64,000 nucleotides of DNA from Microvirga pudoricolor (GCF_016892705.1 NZ_JAFEMB010000005.1:186001-250000), one strand, 5' to 3'. Positions 44,758-56,968 are shown, numbered from the stretch's first letter. The notes: generated by a model from the letters alone, not told the origin. A program made the numbers and translations.

Positions 44758-46203
44758 TCACCGATAGCAAACGGCCTTCGCGGCCTGCACCACCTCGGCC
44801 ACCGACGGGAGCGCCAGCTTCTCGAGGTTGGCCGCGTAGGGCATCGGGACGTCCTTGCCGGTCACCCGGGCGACGGGAGCGTCGAGGTAGTCGAAGGCGT
44901 GCTCCATGATCCGGGTGGCGATTTCGGCGCCGACGCCGCTCTGGGGGAAGCCCTCGTCCACGGTCACGCAGCGCCCGGTCTTCATGACGGAGGCAACCAG
45001 CGTGTCGGTGTCCATGGGACGGATCGTGCGCAGGTCCACGACCTCCGCGTCGATGCCTTCCTTTTCCAGCTCCTGTGCGGCCTTGAGCGCGTAGGTCATG
45101 CCCATGCCGTAGGACACGATCGTGACGTCCTTGCCCTCGCGGTGGATGCGAGCCTTGCCGATGGGAACGAGGAAGTCGTCCAGCTTGGGCACCGGGAAGG
45201 ACTGCCCGTAGAGAATCTCGTTCTCCAGGAAGACCACCGGGTTCGGGTCGCGGATGGCGCTCTTGAGCAGGCCCTTGGCGTCGGAGGCCGAGTACGGCAC
45301 CACCACCTTCAGACCCGGCAGCGACGAGTACCAGGCCGCGTAGTCCTGGCTGTGCTGCGCGCCCACGCGGGCGGCTGCGCCGTTCGGGCCCCGGAACACG
45401 ATGGGGCTGCCGAGCTGGCCGCCGGACATGTAGAGGGTCTTGGCGGCGGAGTTTACGATGTGGTCGATGGCCTGCATGGCGAAGTTGAACGTCATGAACT
45501 CGACGACCGGCTTGAGGCCCGTATAGGCCGCGCCCACGCCCACGCCCGCGAAGCCGTGCTCCGTGATCGGCGTGTCGATGACGCGCCTGGGTCCGAATTC
45601 CTGCAGCAGGCCTTGGGTGACCTTGTAGGCGCCCTGGTACTCGGCCACTTCCTCGCCCATGACGAACACGTCCGGGTCGCGGCGCATCTCTTCAGCCATG
45701 GCGTCGCGAAGGGCCTCGCGGACGGTCATGGTGACCATCTCGGTACCCTCGGGGATCTCCGCCATCGCGTCGTGCGTGGTGCGGTTGGAGATCACGGCAG
45801 GAGCGGCGGGCTCGGCGCGGGGCATCTGATCGGTGCCGGAACGGCCATCGGGGGCGGGCCTGTCAGCCAGGCCTTCCGCCTGAGCATCCGGAGTCGGTGC
45901 GGCTTGGGCGGGAGCAGGCGCCGGAGCGGGCGCGGAGGCCTGAACGGTCGAGGCGTCCTCACCCTCGCCGGCCAGAACCGCGATGGGGGTGTTCACGGCC
46001 ACGTTGTCGGTGCCGTCGCCGACCAGGATCTTGGCCAGAACGCCCTCGTCGATGGCCTCGACCTCCATGGTCGCCTTGTCGGTCTCGATTTCGGCCAGCA
46101 CGTCGCCGGGCTTGACCTTATCGCCCTCTTTTTTCAGCCACTTGGCCAGTTTGCCCTGCTCCATCGTCGGGGAGAGAGCCGGCATGAGAATATCGATCGC
46201 CAT
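44758..46203 (-). CDS. pdhB: pyruvate dehydrogenase E1 beta with fused lipoyl domain
   Basis: 481 residues. Residues 1-80 are a lipoyl domain (K43 in ETDKATME), joined by an Ala/Pro/Asp linker to the transketolase-like beta subunit (about 150-481; [31 protein letters not shown]). The lipoyl fusion is normal in alphaproteobacteria. The first 60 residues are nearly the same as those of PdhC, pointing to a past domain copy. Confidence 0.96.
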   Translation of the reverse strand: MAIDILMPALSPTMEQGKLAKWLKKEGDKVKPGDVLAEIETDKATMEVEAIDEGVLAKILVGDGTDNVAVNTPIAVLAGEGEDASTVQASAPAPAPAPAQAAPTPDAQAEGLADRPAPDGRSGTDQMPRAEPAAPAVISNRTTHDAMAEIPEGTEMVTMTVREALRDAMAEEMRRDPDVFVMGEEVAEYQGAYKVTQGLLQEFGPRRVIDTPITEHGFAGVGVGAAYTGLKPVVEFMTFNFAMQAIDHIVNSAAKTLYMSGGQLGSPIVFRGPNGAAARVGAQHSQDYAAWYSSLPGLKVVVPYSASDAKGLLKSAIRDPNPVVFLENEILYGQSFPVPKLDDFLVPIGKARIHREGKDVTIVSYGMGMTYALKAAQELEKEGIDAEVVDLRTIRPMDTDTLVASVMKTGRCVTVDEGFPQSGVGAEIATRIMEHAFDYLDAPVARVTGKDVPMPYAANLEKLALPSVAEVVQAAKAVCYR

Positions 46204-46309
46204 GGAAGACTCTGTTTTCTATCGCTGCGGCGAGAAAGGGAGACGGCGCTTGCGCCGCCTGGGCGCTCCCCGGCTCCGGAAATGGGTTCCCGGAAGGGAG
46301 CGCGGCTGA

Positions 46310-47380
46310 TCAGGAGGTCGGGAGCAGGATGTCCGTGTAAAGCTCGGACGCATCGGGTTCCGGGTCGTGCGTGGCGAACTCGGCCGCCTCGTTGACGATC
46401 TCGCGCACCTTGCTGTCGATGGCCTTGAGCTCGTCCTCGGACAGCTTCCAGCTCTCGAGGAGCCGGCGGCGCACCTGCTCGATGGGGTCGAACTCCTCGC
46501 GCATGCGGGTCACCTCGTCCTTAGTCCGGTACTTGGCCGGATCGGACATGGAGTGGCCGCGATAGCGGTAGGTGAGCATCTCGAGGATGTAAGGTCCCTT
46601 GCCGGAGCGGGCGTGCTCGATGGCTCGCAGGCCCGCCTCGTGCACCGCGCGGACGTCCATGCCGTCCACCTGCTCGCCGGGGATGTTGAACGAGACGCCG
46701 CGCTTGGAGAAGTCGGTCTGCGCCGAGGCGCGGTTGACCGAAGTGCCCATGGCGTAGCGGTTGTTCTCGATCACGTAGACCACGGGAAGCTTCCACAGCT
46801 CCGCCATGTTGAAGCTCTCGTAGACCTGGCCCTGGTTGGCCGCGCCGTCGCCGAAATAGGTCAGGCAGACGGTGTTGTCGTCCCGGTAGCGGTTGGCGAA
46901 GGCGATGCCGGTTCCAAGGGACACCTGGGCGCCGACGATGCCGTGGCCGCCATAGAAGTGCTTTTCCTTGGAGAACATGTGCATGGAGCCGCCCTTGCCC
47001 TTCGACAGGCCGCCGCGGCGTCCGGTCAACTCGGCCATGACGCCCTTCGGGTCCATGCCACAGGCCAGCATGTGGCCATGGTCGCGGTAGCCCGTGATAA
47101 CCTTGTCGCCGTCCTTGGTGGCCATCTGCATGCCGACGACGACCGCTTCCTGGCCGATGTAAAGGTGGCAGAATCCGCCGATGAGGCCCATGCCGTACAT
47201 CTGGCCAGACTTTTCCTCGAAACGGCGGATCAGGAGCATCTCGCGATACGCGTCGAGGTCCTGGGTCTTGTCGAATTGCGGCGTATTGGGGGGCGCTTTC
47301 TTCACTGGATTTTTGCTGGGATTGGTCTTGTTAGCCGCGCCTGAAGCAGCGCGGCCCGCCTTGCGGGCAGCAACAGCCAT
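46310..47380 (-). CDS. pdhA: pyruvate dehydrogenase E1 alpha
   Basis: 356 residues from the ATG at 47380, which has GGAGGA 6 bases before it; the ATG at 47410 lacks this. The TPP-binding motif is GDGAANQGQVYESFNMA...ENN, and the phosphate-loop region is YRYRGHSMSDP. An Ala/Lys-rich tail of about 35 residues precedes the core. It forms the heterotetramer with PdhB. Leading gene of pdhA-pdhB-DUF5076-pdhC; the AT-rich 173 bases before it should hold the promoter. Confidence 0.96.
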   Translation of the reverse strand: MAVAARKAGRAASGAANKTNPSKNPVKKAPPNTPQFDKTQDLDAYREMLLIRRFEEKSGQMYGMGLIGGFCHLYIGQEAVVVGMQMATKDGDKVITGYRDHGHMLACGMDPKGVMAELTGRRGGLSKGKGGSMHMFSKEKHFYGGHGIVGAQVSLGTGIAFANRYRDDNTVCLTYFGDGAANQGQVYESFNMAELWKLPVVYVIENNRYAMGTSVNRASAQTDFSKRGVSFNIPGEQVDGMDVRAVHEAGLRAIEHARSGKGPYILEMLTYRYRGHSMSDPAKYRTKDEVTRMREEFDPIEQVRRRLLESWKLSEDELKAIDSKVREIVNEAAEFATHDPEPDASELYTDILLPTS

Positions 47381-47553
47381 CGGGTTCCTCCGAAGGGTTT
47401 CCTCAGACAAAAGTTGTACCGCAGTCGGAACCGGAAATCGAGTGGGTTAAAGGTCTGTTAACGGGTTAGAGTAAATCGCCTAAGTTACTAAGATTACGAC
47501 AAAATTTTTAATAAACTTGAATTCAGTTAATCAGAATTTTAGGCAGCAACGTT

Positions 47554-47868
47554 TCATTGTCCAGTAATGATGACGAGATCGTTGCGGTGCACACGTCCGA
47601 GCATGACCCGGGCACGTTCCTCGAGAAGATCCTGGTCGATCTGGTCGGCCCGGAGCAAGCCGATGCGGCGCTCCCATTCGGTCCGCTCGGTTCTCACCTG
47701 CTCGTATTCGGCGTTCAGGTTGGCCGCCAGGCCCTCATATTGCTGGCGCGCCTCCATGCCCCGGGCGCCAGTATGGGCGTGGTGCACGAAATACGCTGCG
47801 ATGCCGGCCGAGATGCCGTACAGCACGAGAGGGATGAGGATTCGACGGGCGCGCCTGCGGATGACCAT
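47554..47868 (-). CDS. FtsB/DivIC-type septum formation initiator
   Basis: 104 residues. A basic N-terminus (MVIRRRARR), one transmembrane helix (about 11-29), then a coiled coil (about 38-80, EARQQYEGLAANLNAEYEQV) and a C-terminal ERARVMLGRVHRNDL segment. Matches FtsB/DivIC proteins of the divisome. It stands before the pdh operon, as in other Rhizobiales. Confidence 0.85.
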   Translation of the reverse strand: MVIRRRARRILIPLVLYGISAGIAAYFVHHAHTGARGMEARQQYEGLAANLNAEYEQVRTERTEWERRIGLLRADQIDQDLLEERARVMLGRVHRNDLVIITGQ

Positions 47869-47979
47869 GGGTCCACTCTAGCGTCGCATGGTTAAGGATC
47901 GGTTGAAGGCACGCGCCCTGGCCCGGTGTTTCGCCATCGATCCGGCTCTGCGGAAGGCTCGAGCGCCGGGTGACCTCCC

Positions 47980-50900
47980 TCAGGGGGCAGCGATCAGATC
48001 CTTGATCCGGCTGGCTAGGGCATCCATGGCGAACGGCTTCGTGAGGACCTGCATGCCGGGCTCCAGGTGTCCGTTGCCGACCACGGCGTTCTCCGCATAC
48101 CCGGTGATGAAGAGCACCTTGAGGTTCGGCCGGACCACACGGCCCGCATCGGCGACCTGGCGTCCGTTCATACCCCCCGGAAGGCCCACATCGGTGATGA
48201 GGAGATCGAGCCTGACGTCGGACTGAAGCACCTTCAGACCCGACGCCCCGTCCGCCACCTCGATGGCCGTATAGCCCAGTTCCTCGAGCACCTCGGTGAT
48301 GAGCATGCGGACGCTCGGCTCGTCGTCCACGATCAGCACGGTCTGCCCCTGCTCGGCGCGGGGCGCGGCCGAGAGCTCGGCGGACGCATCGGGAATTTCG
48401 GCAGCACCGACGTGGCGCGGCAGGTAGATGCACATGGTGGTGCCGAGGCCGAGTTCGGAATAAATCCGGACCTGCCCGCCCGATTGCCGCGCGAAACCGT
48501 AGATCATCGAGAGGCCGAGACCGGTCCCCTGCCCGATCGGTTTGGTGGTGAAGAAGGGGTCGAACGCGCGGGCAATCACCTCCGGGGTCATGCCTGTGCC
48601 CGTGTCCGTAACGCACAGCGACAGATACTGCCCAGGCGGGAGGTCGCGCTCGCGGGCGGCCCGGTCGTCGAGCCATTTGTTGGCGGTCTCGATGGTGAGG
48701 CGGCCGCCGTCCGGCATGGCGTCGCGGGCGTTGATGCACAGGTTCAGGAGGGCGTTTTCGAGCTGGTTCGGGTCGACCAGGGCGGGCCACAGGCCCGCCG
48801 CGCCCACCACCTCGATCTCGATGGCGGGGCCGACGGTGCGGCGTACCAACTCCTCCATGCCCCGGATCAGGCGGTTCACATCCGTCGGCTTGGGGTCGAG
48901 CGTCTGGCGGCGCGAAAAGGCCAGCAGGCGATGGGTCAGCGCAGAGGCCCTTTTGGAGGCGCCCTGCGCCACGTTGATGTAGCGGTCGAGATCATGGACA
49001 CGGCCCTGGCTCATGCGGGTCTGCAGGAGTTCGAGGCTGCCGCTGATCCCGGTGAGCAGGTTGTTGAAGTCGTGCGCGATTCCGCCCGTCAGCTGGCCTA
49101 CCGCCTCCATCTTCTGAGCCTGGCGCAGGGCGTCCTCGGCCCGGTCGCGCTCGGCCTCGGCTCGCAGGCGGTCCGTGATATCGATCAGGGACGCCATGGT
49201 GCGGGTGATGCGTCCCTGGGGATCTCGCCGGACGCGGGCGGACAGCAAGACGTCCGCAACGTCCCCCGACTTCTTGACGAATTGCAGCCGGCAGTCGTCC
49301 ACTTCGTCGTTGTCCAGAAGGGATGCCCAGGCGACCGGGAGGCGAGTCCGGGCGCTTTCGTCTGTGAGAAAATCGGTGATTTTTCTCCCCAGCACCTCAT
49401 GGGCGGTGTCAAAGCCCATGAAGGCGAGCCAGCGATCGGACACGCTCAGAAGCCGCTGGTCGGGACCCAGGGAATGCAAGGACACTGGGGTCTTCGTGTA
49501 GAGCTCCGCCAGCTCCACCGTCCGGTCCTGGATCTGCTGCTCCAGAAGCTCGCGGGAGCGGGCCAAGACGTCACGGGCATCGACGATCTCCTGGATGTCG
49601 GTGCAGGTGCCGAACCAGCGCACGATCCGTCCCTGGGTGTCGCGAACCGCCTGAGCGCGGCCCAGAACCCAGCGATAGGCTCCCGAATGGTGCCTGAGCC
49701 GGTATTCGATATGATATGGCTCTCCGGTGTTGAGACAGTTCTGCCAGACCGTCCAAGACCGCTCCTGGTCGTCCGGGTGGAAGACGCCATTCCAGCCGGC
49801 GCCGTCGGTCGAACCGTAGGGGACACCGGTATATTCGTACCAGCGGTCGTTGAAGAAGTCGTGAAACCCGTCGGGCTGGGTCGACCAGATCATCTGGTCG
49901 ATGGAGTTGGTGATGGCGCGGAAGTTCGCTTCGCTCTCCCGCAAGGCCGCTTCCGCGCTCTTCAGGTTGGTGATGTCGAAGCTGACGCCGGGAAAGCGCA
50001 GGGGCTGGCCGTCTGGCCCGAGGGTGCAGTTCCCCTGCGCCACGGCCCAGCGCACGCTCCCGTCGGCCTGTAGCAGCCGGTACTCGGCCGAGAAGGGCTC
50101 GCCCGTGCGCAAGGCGGTCTCGATCGCCTGCCGCGCAACGGGAAGGTCCTGGGGATGAATGCCCGCGAAGAACTCCGCGATGGGCGCGCCTCCGGCCGCG
50201 CGGGCCGGATCGACGCCGTAGAGCGTCGCGAAGCGCTCGTCCGCCGTGACGATGTCGTTGACGACGTCCCAATCCCAGGTGCCGATCCCGTTGGAGGCAT
50301 AGAGCGCGAGCTGCAACCTTTCCTCGCTTTCGGTCTGGCGCTCCTCGGCCTTCGCCCGTTCGACCGCATCCCATACCCGCGCGGCGACCTCTTCGGCGAG
50401 GGTCACGTCGTCCTCGGTCCAGCGGCGCGGCTCCCGGTGATTCACATGGAGGAGGGCCCGCAACTCGCCCCCACGGATCAGAGGAACGGCGAGCAGGGCA
50501 CGGACCTGGTAGGGTTCGAGGGCGCGGCCCTCCATGCCTTCAGCCTGGGCGACGTCGTCGTAGACCGTCGTCCGACCCTCCTGGAGGGCCTTCATATTCG
50601 CCGGGCCGAAGGCGTCCAGCGGAAACTGGCCCGACAGGTGGCCGACGCTGTCCACATAATCCGTTTCGAGGCTGAGCCTCCTGGCGCCCTCGGAGATCTG
50701 GCCGTAACCGGCTCGACTGACGCCCAGGTGCGAACCCAAGGTCTCCACCGCCGCCAGCATGATGGCCCGAGGCTCCGTCAGCGGACGCAACCGGTCGCTG
50801 AGTTCCAGGAGGAAGGCGAAGCGCTTCTCGGCCCGCACCTTTCCGGTCGTTTCCGTGCAGGCGCAGAACATTCCGGCGACCGTGCCGTCTTCCCCTCGGA

Positions 50901-51318
50901 CCGGGGTGTAGCCGAACGCGAAATGGGTCTCCTCCGGATATCCGTTGCGGTTCATGATGAAGCGGATATCGTCCATGTGGGTGGCGACACCCCCATAGGC
51001 ACGGGCCAGGATCGGCTCAACATCGCTCCAGATATCGTGCCAGAGGTCGTCGAAAGGCCGACCGAGCGCGGCCGGGTGACGGGCCCCGCACATGGCAGCA
51101 TAGCCGTCGTTGTAGAGCGTGGTGTGATCCGGCCCCCAGACGATCAGCATCGGCTGCTGCGAGCCCAACATGACGCCGACGAGGGTCTTGAGGGCCTGCG
51201 GCCAGGATTCGGGCCGACCGAGCGGGGTCCCGGACCAGTCGAGCGCGCGCATGAGGGCACCGCTTGCGCCGCCGCCGGTCAGGAAGAGTGGGCTTTCCCG
51301 CACGGCGCTAGCGAGCAT
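47980..51318 (-). CDS. hybrid histidine kinase with multiple PAS/GAF domains
   Basis: 1112 residues, no membrane helix. Order: PAS (about 40-155), GAF (about 170-325), PAS folds (about 340-460, 470-590 and 610-730), HisKA with H749 in GGIAHDFNNLLTGI, HATPase (NARDAMPDGG, GTGLGLSMIYG) and a C-terminal receiver with D1043 (LLITDVGLPGG). This is the SHDLR-unlike HDFNNLL class often linked to unorthodox relays. No partner regulator is adjacent, so it is an orphan; the signal is unknown. It sits between eno and ftsB, which are usually neighbours. Confidence 0.9.
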   Translation of the reverse strand: MLASAVRESPLFLTGGGASGALMRALDWSGTPLGRPESWPQALKTLVGVMLGSQQPMLIVWGPDHTTLYNDGYAAMCGARHPAALGRPFDDLWHDIWSDVEPILARAYGGVATHMDDIRFIMNRNGYPEETHFAFGYTPVRGEDGTVAGMFCACTETTGKVRAEKRFAFLLELSDRLRPLTEPRAIMLAAVETLGSHLGVSRAGYGQISEGARRLSLETDYVDSVGHLSGQFPLDAFGPANMKALQEGRTTVYDDVAQAEGMEGRALEPYQVRALLAVPLIRGGELRALLHVNHREPRRWTEDDVTLAEEVAARVWDAVERAKAEERQTESEERLQLALYASNGIGTWDWDVVNDIVTADERFATLYGVDPARAAGGAPIAEFFAGIHPQDLPVARQAIETALRTGEPFSAEYRLLQADGSVRWAVAQGNCTLGPDGQPLRFPGVSFDITNLKSAEAALRESEANFRAITNSIDQMIWSTQPDGFHDFFNDRWYEYTGVPYGSTDGAGWNGVFHPDDQERSWTVWQNCLNTGEPYHIEYRLRHHSGAYRWVLGRAQAVRDTQGRIVRWFGTCTDIQEIVDARDVLARSRELLEQQIQDRTVELAELYTKTPVSLHSLGPDQRLLSVSDRWLAFMGFDTAHEVLGRKITDFLTDESARTRLPVAWASLLDNDEVDDCRLQFVKKSGDVADVLLSARVRRDPQGRITRTMASLIDITDRLRAEAERDRAEDALRQAQKMEAVGQLTGGIAHDFNNLLTGISGSLELLQTRMSQGRVHDLDRYINVAQGASKRASALTHRLLAFSRRQTLDPKPTDVNRLIRGMEELVRRTVGPAIEIEVVGAAGLWPALVDPNQLENALLNLCINARDAMPDGGRLTIETANKWLDDRAARERDLPPGQYLSLCVTDTGTGMTPEVIARAFDPFFTTKPIGQGTGLGLSMIYGFARQSGGQVRIYSELGLGTTMCIYLPRHVGAAEIPDASAELSAAPRAEQGQTVLIVDDEPSVRMLITEVLEELGYTAIEVADGASGLKVLQSDVRLDLLITDVGLPGGMNGRQVADAGRVVRPNLKVLFITGYAENAVVGNGHLEPGMQVLTKPFAMDALASRIKDLIAAP

Positions 51319-51469
51319 CGGCGATGCAACCAGGATGAGACGTGTCTCGATAAACCCTTGTTTTCATGGCGGCTGCCATAGCAAATCGCCCCCAGGCCTC
51401 CAAGCCGCTGAAGGGGTGAAACACGCTTTCCCACGCAGGGTTCCCAGGCTCGAAGGGACTAACCCCCCG

Positions 51470-51503
51470 GAAAGAACGCCCCGCAGCATGGCGGCGGGGC
51501 TTT
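51470..51503 (-). terminator. intrinsic terminator of eno
   Basis: On the minus strand GCCCCGC-N9-GCGGGGC (arms 51494-51500 and 51478-51484) is followed by a T-rich tail (GTTCTTT). It lies 26 bases beyond the eno stop and upstream of the hybrid kinase gene, separating the two. Confidence 0.7.
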
Positions 51504-51525
51504 CGAATGAGAGGAGAAGACCGGC

Positions 51526-52872
<1,347 letters not shown>

Positions 52873-53028
52873 TCAAGAACAGAGCCGTTTCCACGGGTGT
52901 GAACACGGCTTTCGAGAGAAACAAGGCCAGGGTGCGGCCTCTGGTCTTGCAGGGGCTTATTGACCGAAACCACGAGGCGGGCAAGGAGAGCGGCCGAATT
53001 CACCACAACGATTCAAGGTCCTGACCCC

Positions 53029-53481
53029 ATGACGGAGACCACCCTTCAGCTCGGCCAGCCGAGCGCCCTGCCCCATTCCCCTGAGGAAGCCCAGCTCGAC
53101 CGGGTCCCGAACCCTCACCCCGACACGGATTATCTCGCCCGCTTCACCGTGCCGGAATTCACGTCCCTCTGCCCCGTGACGGGCCAGCCCGACTTCGCGA
53201 TCATCGTGATCGACTACGTGCCCGGCCCCTGGCTGGTCGAGTCGAAGTCGCTCAAGCTCTACATGCACGCCTTCCGGAACCATGGCGCCTTCCACGAGGA
53301 TTGCACGGTCGCCATCGGCAAGCGCCTCGCCGGCCTGCTGGAACCGCGCTTCCTCAGGATCGGCGGCTATTGGTATCCGCGGGGCGGCATCCCCATCGAC
53401 GTGTTCTGGCAGACGGGCGAGCTGCCCAAGAACCTCTGGCTGCCCGACCAGGGCGTCGCGCCCTACCGCCCGCGCGGCTGA
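53029..53481 (+). CDS. queF: 7-cyano-7-deazaguanine reductase QueF
   Basis: 150 residues from the ATG at 53029 (AAGG about 10 bases before); the frame to 52960 is not needed. The short YkvM form: nucleophilic Cys in [23 protein letters not shown] and the Glu/His region NHGAFHEDC. It reduces preQ0 to preQ1 for queuosine in tRNA. Overlaps the convergent MFS gene by 19 bases. Confidence 0.94.
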   Translation: MTETTLQLGQPSALPHSPEEAQLDRVPNPHPDTDYLARFTVPEFTSLCPVTGQPDFAIIVIDYVPGPWLVESKSLKLYMHAFRNHGAFHEDCTVAIGKRLAGLLEPRFLRIGGYWYPRGGIPIDVFWQTGELPKNLWLPDQGVAPYRPRG

Positions 53482-54629
53482 GCGGGGCGGCTGAGCACAT
53501 AGGCGGCGGTGAGTCCGACACTCGCGATCACGAGGGCTGCGATCCCCGTGGAGGCCGCGAGCCCGATGCTGCGGATGCCCGCCCCCATCAGCACGACGCT
53601 CAGGGCCTGACCGCAGAAGAACGAGAACGCATGCAGGGCCACCGCCGAAGCGCGGGCCTGCGGGGCGACTTCCGTGACTTGGGCCTGGAAGGTGTTGTGC
53701 AGCATGTAGAACCCGAGTCCGACGCCCAGCATGGCGGCGGCTTCCGACTGCCAATTGCCGGACAGGCCCAGGCCCACGAGAGCGATTGCCGCGACGGCCC
53801 CACCCAGAATGAGGATCCGGTAGATGCCCAGATTCCGCAGGAGCCACCCGACGAGGGCCGAGTAGATCAGGCCTCCGACCGCGAAGCCGCCGATGACGGC
53901 CCCGGCGAGGCTCGGCCCCTCTCCCCGCTCCTCCAGCAGCGGCGCGATGTAAGGAAAGGCGCCGAACAAGGCGGTCGCCTCCACGAATACGAAAGAGAAC
54001 AGCGCGAGCGCCCTGGGATTGGACAGGATGGCCCGATAGCGTGCGATGGCGCTGTCCAGGTCGAAGCGCCCACCCTTCGGGGCGTGGCGGAAGCCCACCA
54101 GAGTGGCGCCCAAGGCGACAGCCATCATGCCGGTGGAGATGGCGAAGACGCCGCGCCAACCCACGAACTCCGCCATCAGGCCCGCAAGAGACGAGCCGCT
54201 GAGCTGGCCGACGATCACGGCCACCAGATAACGGCTGAGGGCGAGTTGGCGCTGTTCCATGGCGACCCGGTCGCCGATGAGCGCGATCGACAGGGGTACG
54301 GCCCCGCCTGCCGCCGCGCCGGCGACGACCCGTAGGACGAACAGACTGGCTGTATCGGGCGCAACGGCGGCGGCCGCGAGGGTGACGAGGAGCAGCGTGA
54401 GCGCCACCTTCATGACCCGCTCCTTGCCGAGCGCGTCTCCGACCGGGCCGAGAACCGGCTGGATGAAGGCATAGGGCAGAGCGAAGGCGGCGGACAGGAG
54501 CGCGATGGTCTGTGGGGACGAGGTGAGTTCCCGGGCGATCAACCCCACCATCGGCTCGACCGCGCGCGCCGAAAACGTGCTGGCGAAGCCGCTGACGGAC
54601 AGGATGAGGATCAGGGTACGAGGCGGCAT
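53463..54629 (-). CDS. major facilitator superfamily transporter
   Basis: 388 residues with about 12 hydrophobic helices; the loop after helix 2 has [13 protein letters not shown], the MFS signature. Weak resemblance to AraJ/arabinose efflux-type exporters. Substrate unknown; the neighbours (queF, kdsA) do not point to one. Confidence 0.85.
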   Translation of the reverse strand: MPPRTLILILSVSGFASTFSARAVEPMVGLIARELTSSPQTIALLSAAFALPYAFIQPVLGPVGDALGKERVMKVALTLLLVTLAAAAVAPDTASLFVLRVVAGAAAGGAVPLSIALIGDRVAMEQRQLALSRYLVAVIVGQLSGSSLAGLMAEFVGWRGVFAISTGMMAVALGATLVGFRHAPKGGRFDLDSAIARYRAILSNPRALALFSFVFVEATALFGAFPYIAPLLEERGEGPSLAGAVIGGFAVGGLIYSALVGWLLRNLGIYRILILGGAVAAIALVGLGLSGNWQSEAAAMLGVGLGFYMLHNTFQAQVTEVAPQARASAVALHAFSFFCGQALSVVLMGAGIRSIGLAASTGIAALVIASVGLTAAYVLSRPAQPRGR

Positions 54630-54760
54630 GAATGCGGAAGTCTCGCGGCGGGACCATCGAGACTTAGCACCTCACGCCGCAAAGACGAGGGGCTCGAATG
54701 CGGAGCGGCTCCGTGGCGGGAGCATGGATGCCGAATCTCATCCCGGGTTAAAGGGCCGGT

Positions 54761-55606
54761 TCAGCTGCGCCCCTTTGCCAGCGCGTCGAACGCCATCAGC
54801 TGCTTTAACAGCCCTTCCATCTCCCGCAGCGGCACCATGTTGGGGCCGTCGGAGGGCGCCTTATCGGGGTCCTGGTGCGTCTCGATGAAGACGCCCGCTA
54901 CGCCCACGGCCACCGCCGCACGGGCCAGAACCGGCACGAACTCGCGCTGGCCGCCCGTGGTGGTGCCCTTGCCGCCGGGCTGCTGCACCGAGTGGGTGGC
55001 GTCGAAGATCACCGGCGCCCCGGTCTCGGCCATGATCGGCAGGGCACGCATGTCGGTCACGAGGGTGTTGTAGCCGAAGGAGGCGCCCCGCTCCGTGAGC
55101 ATCACGTTCGGGTTGCCGGCGCCGGTCACCTTGGCGGCCACGTTCGCCATGTCCCAGGGTGCCAGGAACTGGCCCTTCTTGACGTTGACGACCCGTCCCG
55201 TCTTCGCGGCCGCAACCAGGAGGTCGGTCTGGCGGCATAGGAAGGCCGGAATCTGGAGCACGTCCACGACCTCGCCCGCGATGGCGCATTGGTCGTTTTC
55301 GTGCACGTCCGTGAGCACCGGCAGGCCGAGGGTCTCCTTCACCTCGGCGAACACCGCCATCGCCTTGTCGAGGCCGATGCCGCGCCCGCTCGACGCGGAG
55401 GTGCGGTTCGCCTTGTCGAAGGAGGACTTGTAGACGAGCCCGATGCCGAGCTTCGTCGCGATCTCCTTGAGGGCCGAGGCCATCTCGAGCGCATGGTCGC
55501 GGCTTTCCATGGCGCAGGGCCCGGCGATCAGGCTGAGCGGGAGTTGGTTGCCGAAGCGGACGGAGCCGGCCTGGACGACGGCGGGGGATAGGGTGTGGTC
55601 GGTCAT
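54761..55606 (-). CDS. kdsA: KDO-8-phosphate synthase
   Basis: 281 residues from the ATG at 55606 (MTDHTL). Motifs: [39 protein letters not shown] and THSVQQPGG. It condenses PEP with arabinose 5-phosphate for lipopolysaccharide KDO. The kdsA-eno-pdh order is common in Rhizobiales; queF and the MFS gene separate kdsA from eno here. Confidence 0.96.
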   Translation of the reverse strand: MTDHTLSPAVVQAGSVRFGNQLPLSLIAGPCAMESRDHALEMASALKEIATKLGIGLVYKSSFDKANRTSASSGRGIGLDKAMAVFAEVKETLGLPVLTDVHENDQCAIAGEVVDVLQIPAFLCRQTDLLVAAAKTGRVVNVKKGQFLAPWDMANVAAKVTGAGNPNVMLTERGASFGYNTLVTDMRALPIMAETGAPVIFDATHSVQQPGGKGTTTGGQREFVPVLARAAVAVGVAGVFIETHQDPDKAPSDGPNMVPLREMEGLLKQLMAFDALAKGRS

Positions 55607-55648
55607 GGGCGTCCCACTAGCGCTTTTGGGCGTGCGACGCAAAGGCGC

Positions 55649-56050
55649 TCAGAACGTCATCGCGGCCGCGTTGATGATGCCCGCCGACAGCGAGGCCGCC
55701 CCCAGGAACAGGGCGGCCGCCATTTCGCCGGAGGCGATGCGCTGCGACAGATTGGGCATGACGAGGCGCACGAGCCAATAGACCAGGATCTGCACCGCCA
55801 GCGCGACGATGCCCCACACGAGGAGGTCCACGATGGTCTGGGCATGCACGATGGCGCTGGCGAGCGGCAGGGCGAACCCCACGAGGCTGAAACCGAGCGC
55901 CGTGGCGGCCGAGATCGAGTTCTGGCGGATTAGGGCAAACTCGTTGTGCATCGTCGCCAGGGTGTAGAGGGCGAGATAAGCGCCCACCAGCACCAGGGCG
56001 ATGATGAAGAACACGATGAAATCGAACAAACCTGCCAGCGCGGTTGTCAT
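55649..56050 (-). CDS. DUF350 membrane protein
   Basis: 133 residues from the ATG at 56050. Four transmembrane helices (about 5-28, 45-67, 75-98 and 110-132) with the DUF350 layout, for example NSISAATALGFSLVGFALPL. Inner-membrane protein of unknown role, sometimes linked to stress or envelope genes. It is 42 bases ahead of kdsA on the same strand. Confidence 0.8.
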   Translation of the reverse strand: MTTALAGLFDFIVFFIIALVLVGAYLALYTLATMHNEFALIRQNSISAATALGFSLVGFALPLASAIVHAQTIVDLLVWGIVALAVQILVYWLVRLVMPNLSQRIASGEMAAALFLGAASLSAGIINAAAMTF

Positions 56051-56104
56051 GCTAAGCCCCCAGCCTCGATCGCCGTTCGCGATCATTCTTGATTCGGCCG
56101 GATC

Positions 56105-56968
56105 TTACGCCGCCTCGAACCCGATCGCGACGCCGAAAGCGACGCTGGCCGGAACGATCAGGCGACTCCCGATATGTTGGTAGGGAATGCCCGCCGCATC
56201 GAGCCGGTGCGCCTGGGCCGGAAGATCCCTCAGACGAACCGAAAAGGCCACGAAGGCAGGCTGGTCGAGCTCGGCCTCGACCGAACCGAAGATTTCTGCG
56301 GCATCGTCAGGTGTCATGACGTCCAGGTGCCCCTCGTTCAGGGGAAACGTGAAGTCATGCGCCTCCGGCTCGCCCGGCGCGACTCCCGTGAACGCTGTCA
56401 GATAGTCCTTGTGCCGCTCGGGCTCGGGCGCTGCGAGCGCCACGGACGACAGCCGGTCCGCGCCGTTGTCATGGGTCTGAAAGGCGGGGTTCCAGAAATT
56501 CTCTGGGAAGTGCTGTTGGCAGACGAAGAACCCGGCGCGGGGAGCGGCCTCGTTGCGGGCAAAGGCCAGGGTGAACGAGACCTGCGTCTCGCTGCCGTCG
56601 GGCCGCTTGGCCTTCCGTTCGAAGAAGAACGGCTCGAACGCGCCAATCCCTTTACGGGCGAATTCCGAGGCGTCGGCCTTTGCGTCCCGGCTGTCGAGGA
56701 CGAGCATGGCGAGCCCTTCCCGGTGCCTCAGGTAATCCTGCACGAAGGCCCCGAAGCTGAACGTATCGGGCCCGTGCGGCGCGATCCCGCTCGCATCGCC
56801 GACCGTGATCAGCTCGATGAATCCGCCCGGCACCTGGACGACATGGTTCTCCGTGCCCCATGGATGCCGGTTGCGCGCGCCGACCTGGAACCCGAGGCTC
56901 CGATAGAAGGAGGCGGCCTTGTCCAGGTCGCGCACGGCGACGACGAGATGATCGATACGGCGGGACAT
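56105..56968 (-). CDS. VOC-family (glyoxalase-like) protein
   Basis: 287 residues with two vicinal-oxygen-chelate modules: the N-terminal one begins RRIDHLVVAVRDLDKAASFY and has a Glu metal ligand in GGFIELITV; the second covers about 150-270. Probably a metal-dependent dioxygenase, lyase or binding protein; the substrate cannot be told. No partner genes. Confidence 0.8.
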   Translation of the reverse strand: MSRRIDHLVVAVRDLDKAASFYRSLGFQVGARNRHPWGTENHVVQVPGGFIELITVGDASGIAPHGPDTFSFGAFVQDYLRHREGLAMLVLDSRDAKADASEFARKGIGAFEPFFFERKAKRPDGSETQVSFTLAFARNEAAPRAGFFVCQQHFPENFWNPAFQTHDNGADRLSSVALAAPEPERHKDYLTAFTGVAPGEPEAHDFTFPLNEGHLDVMTPDDAAEIFGSVEAELDQPAFVAFSVRLRDLPAQAHRLDAAGIPYQHIGSRLIVPASVAFGVAIGFEAA

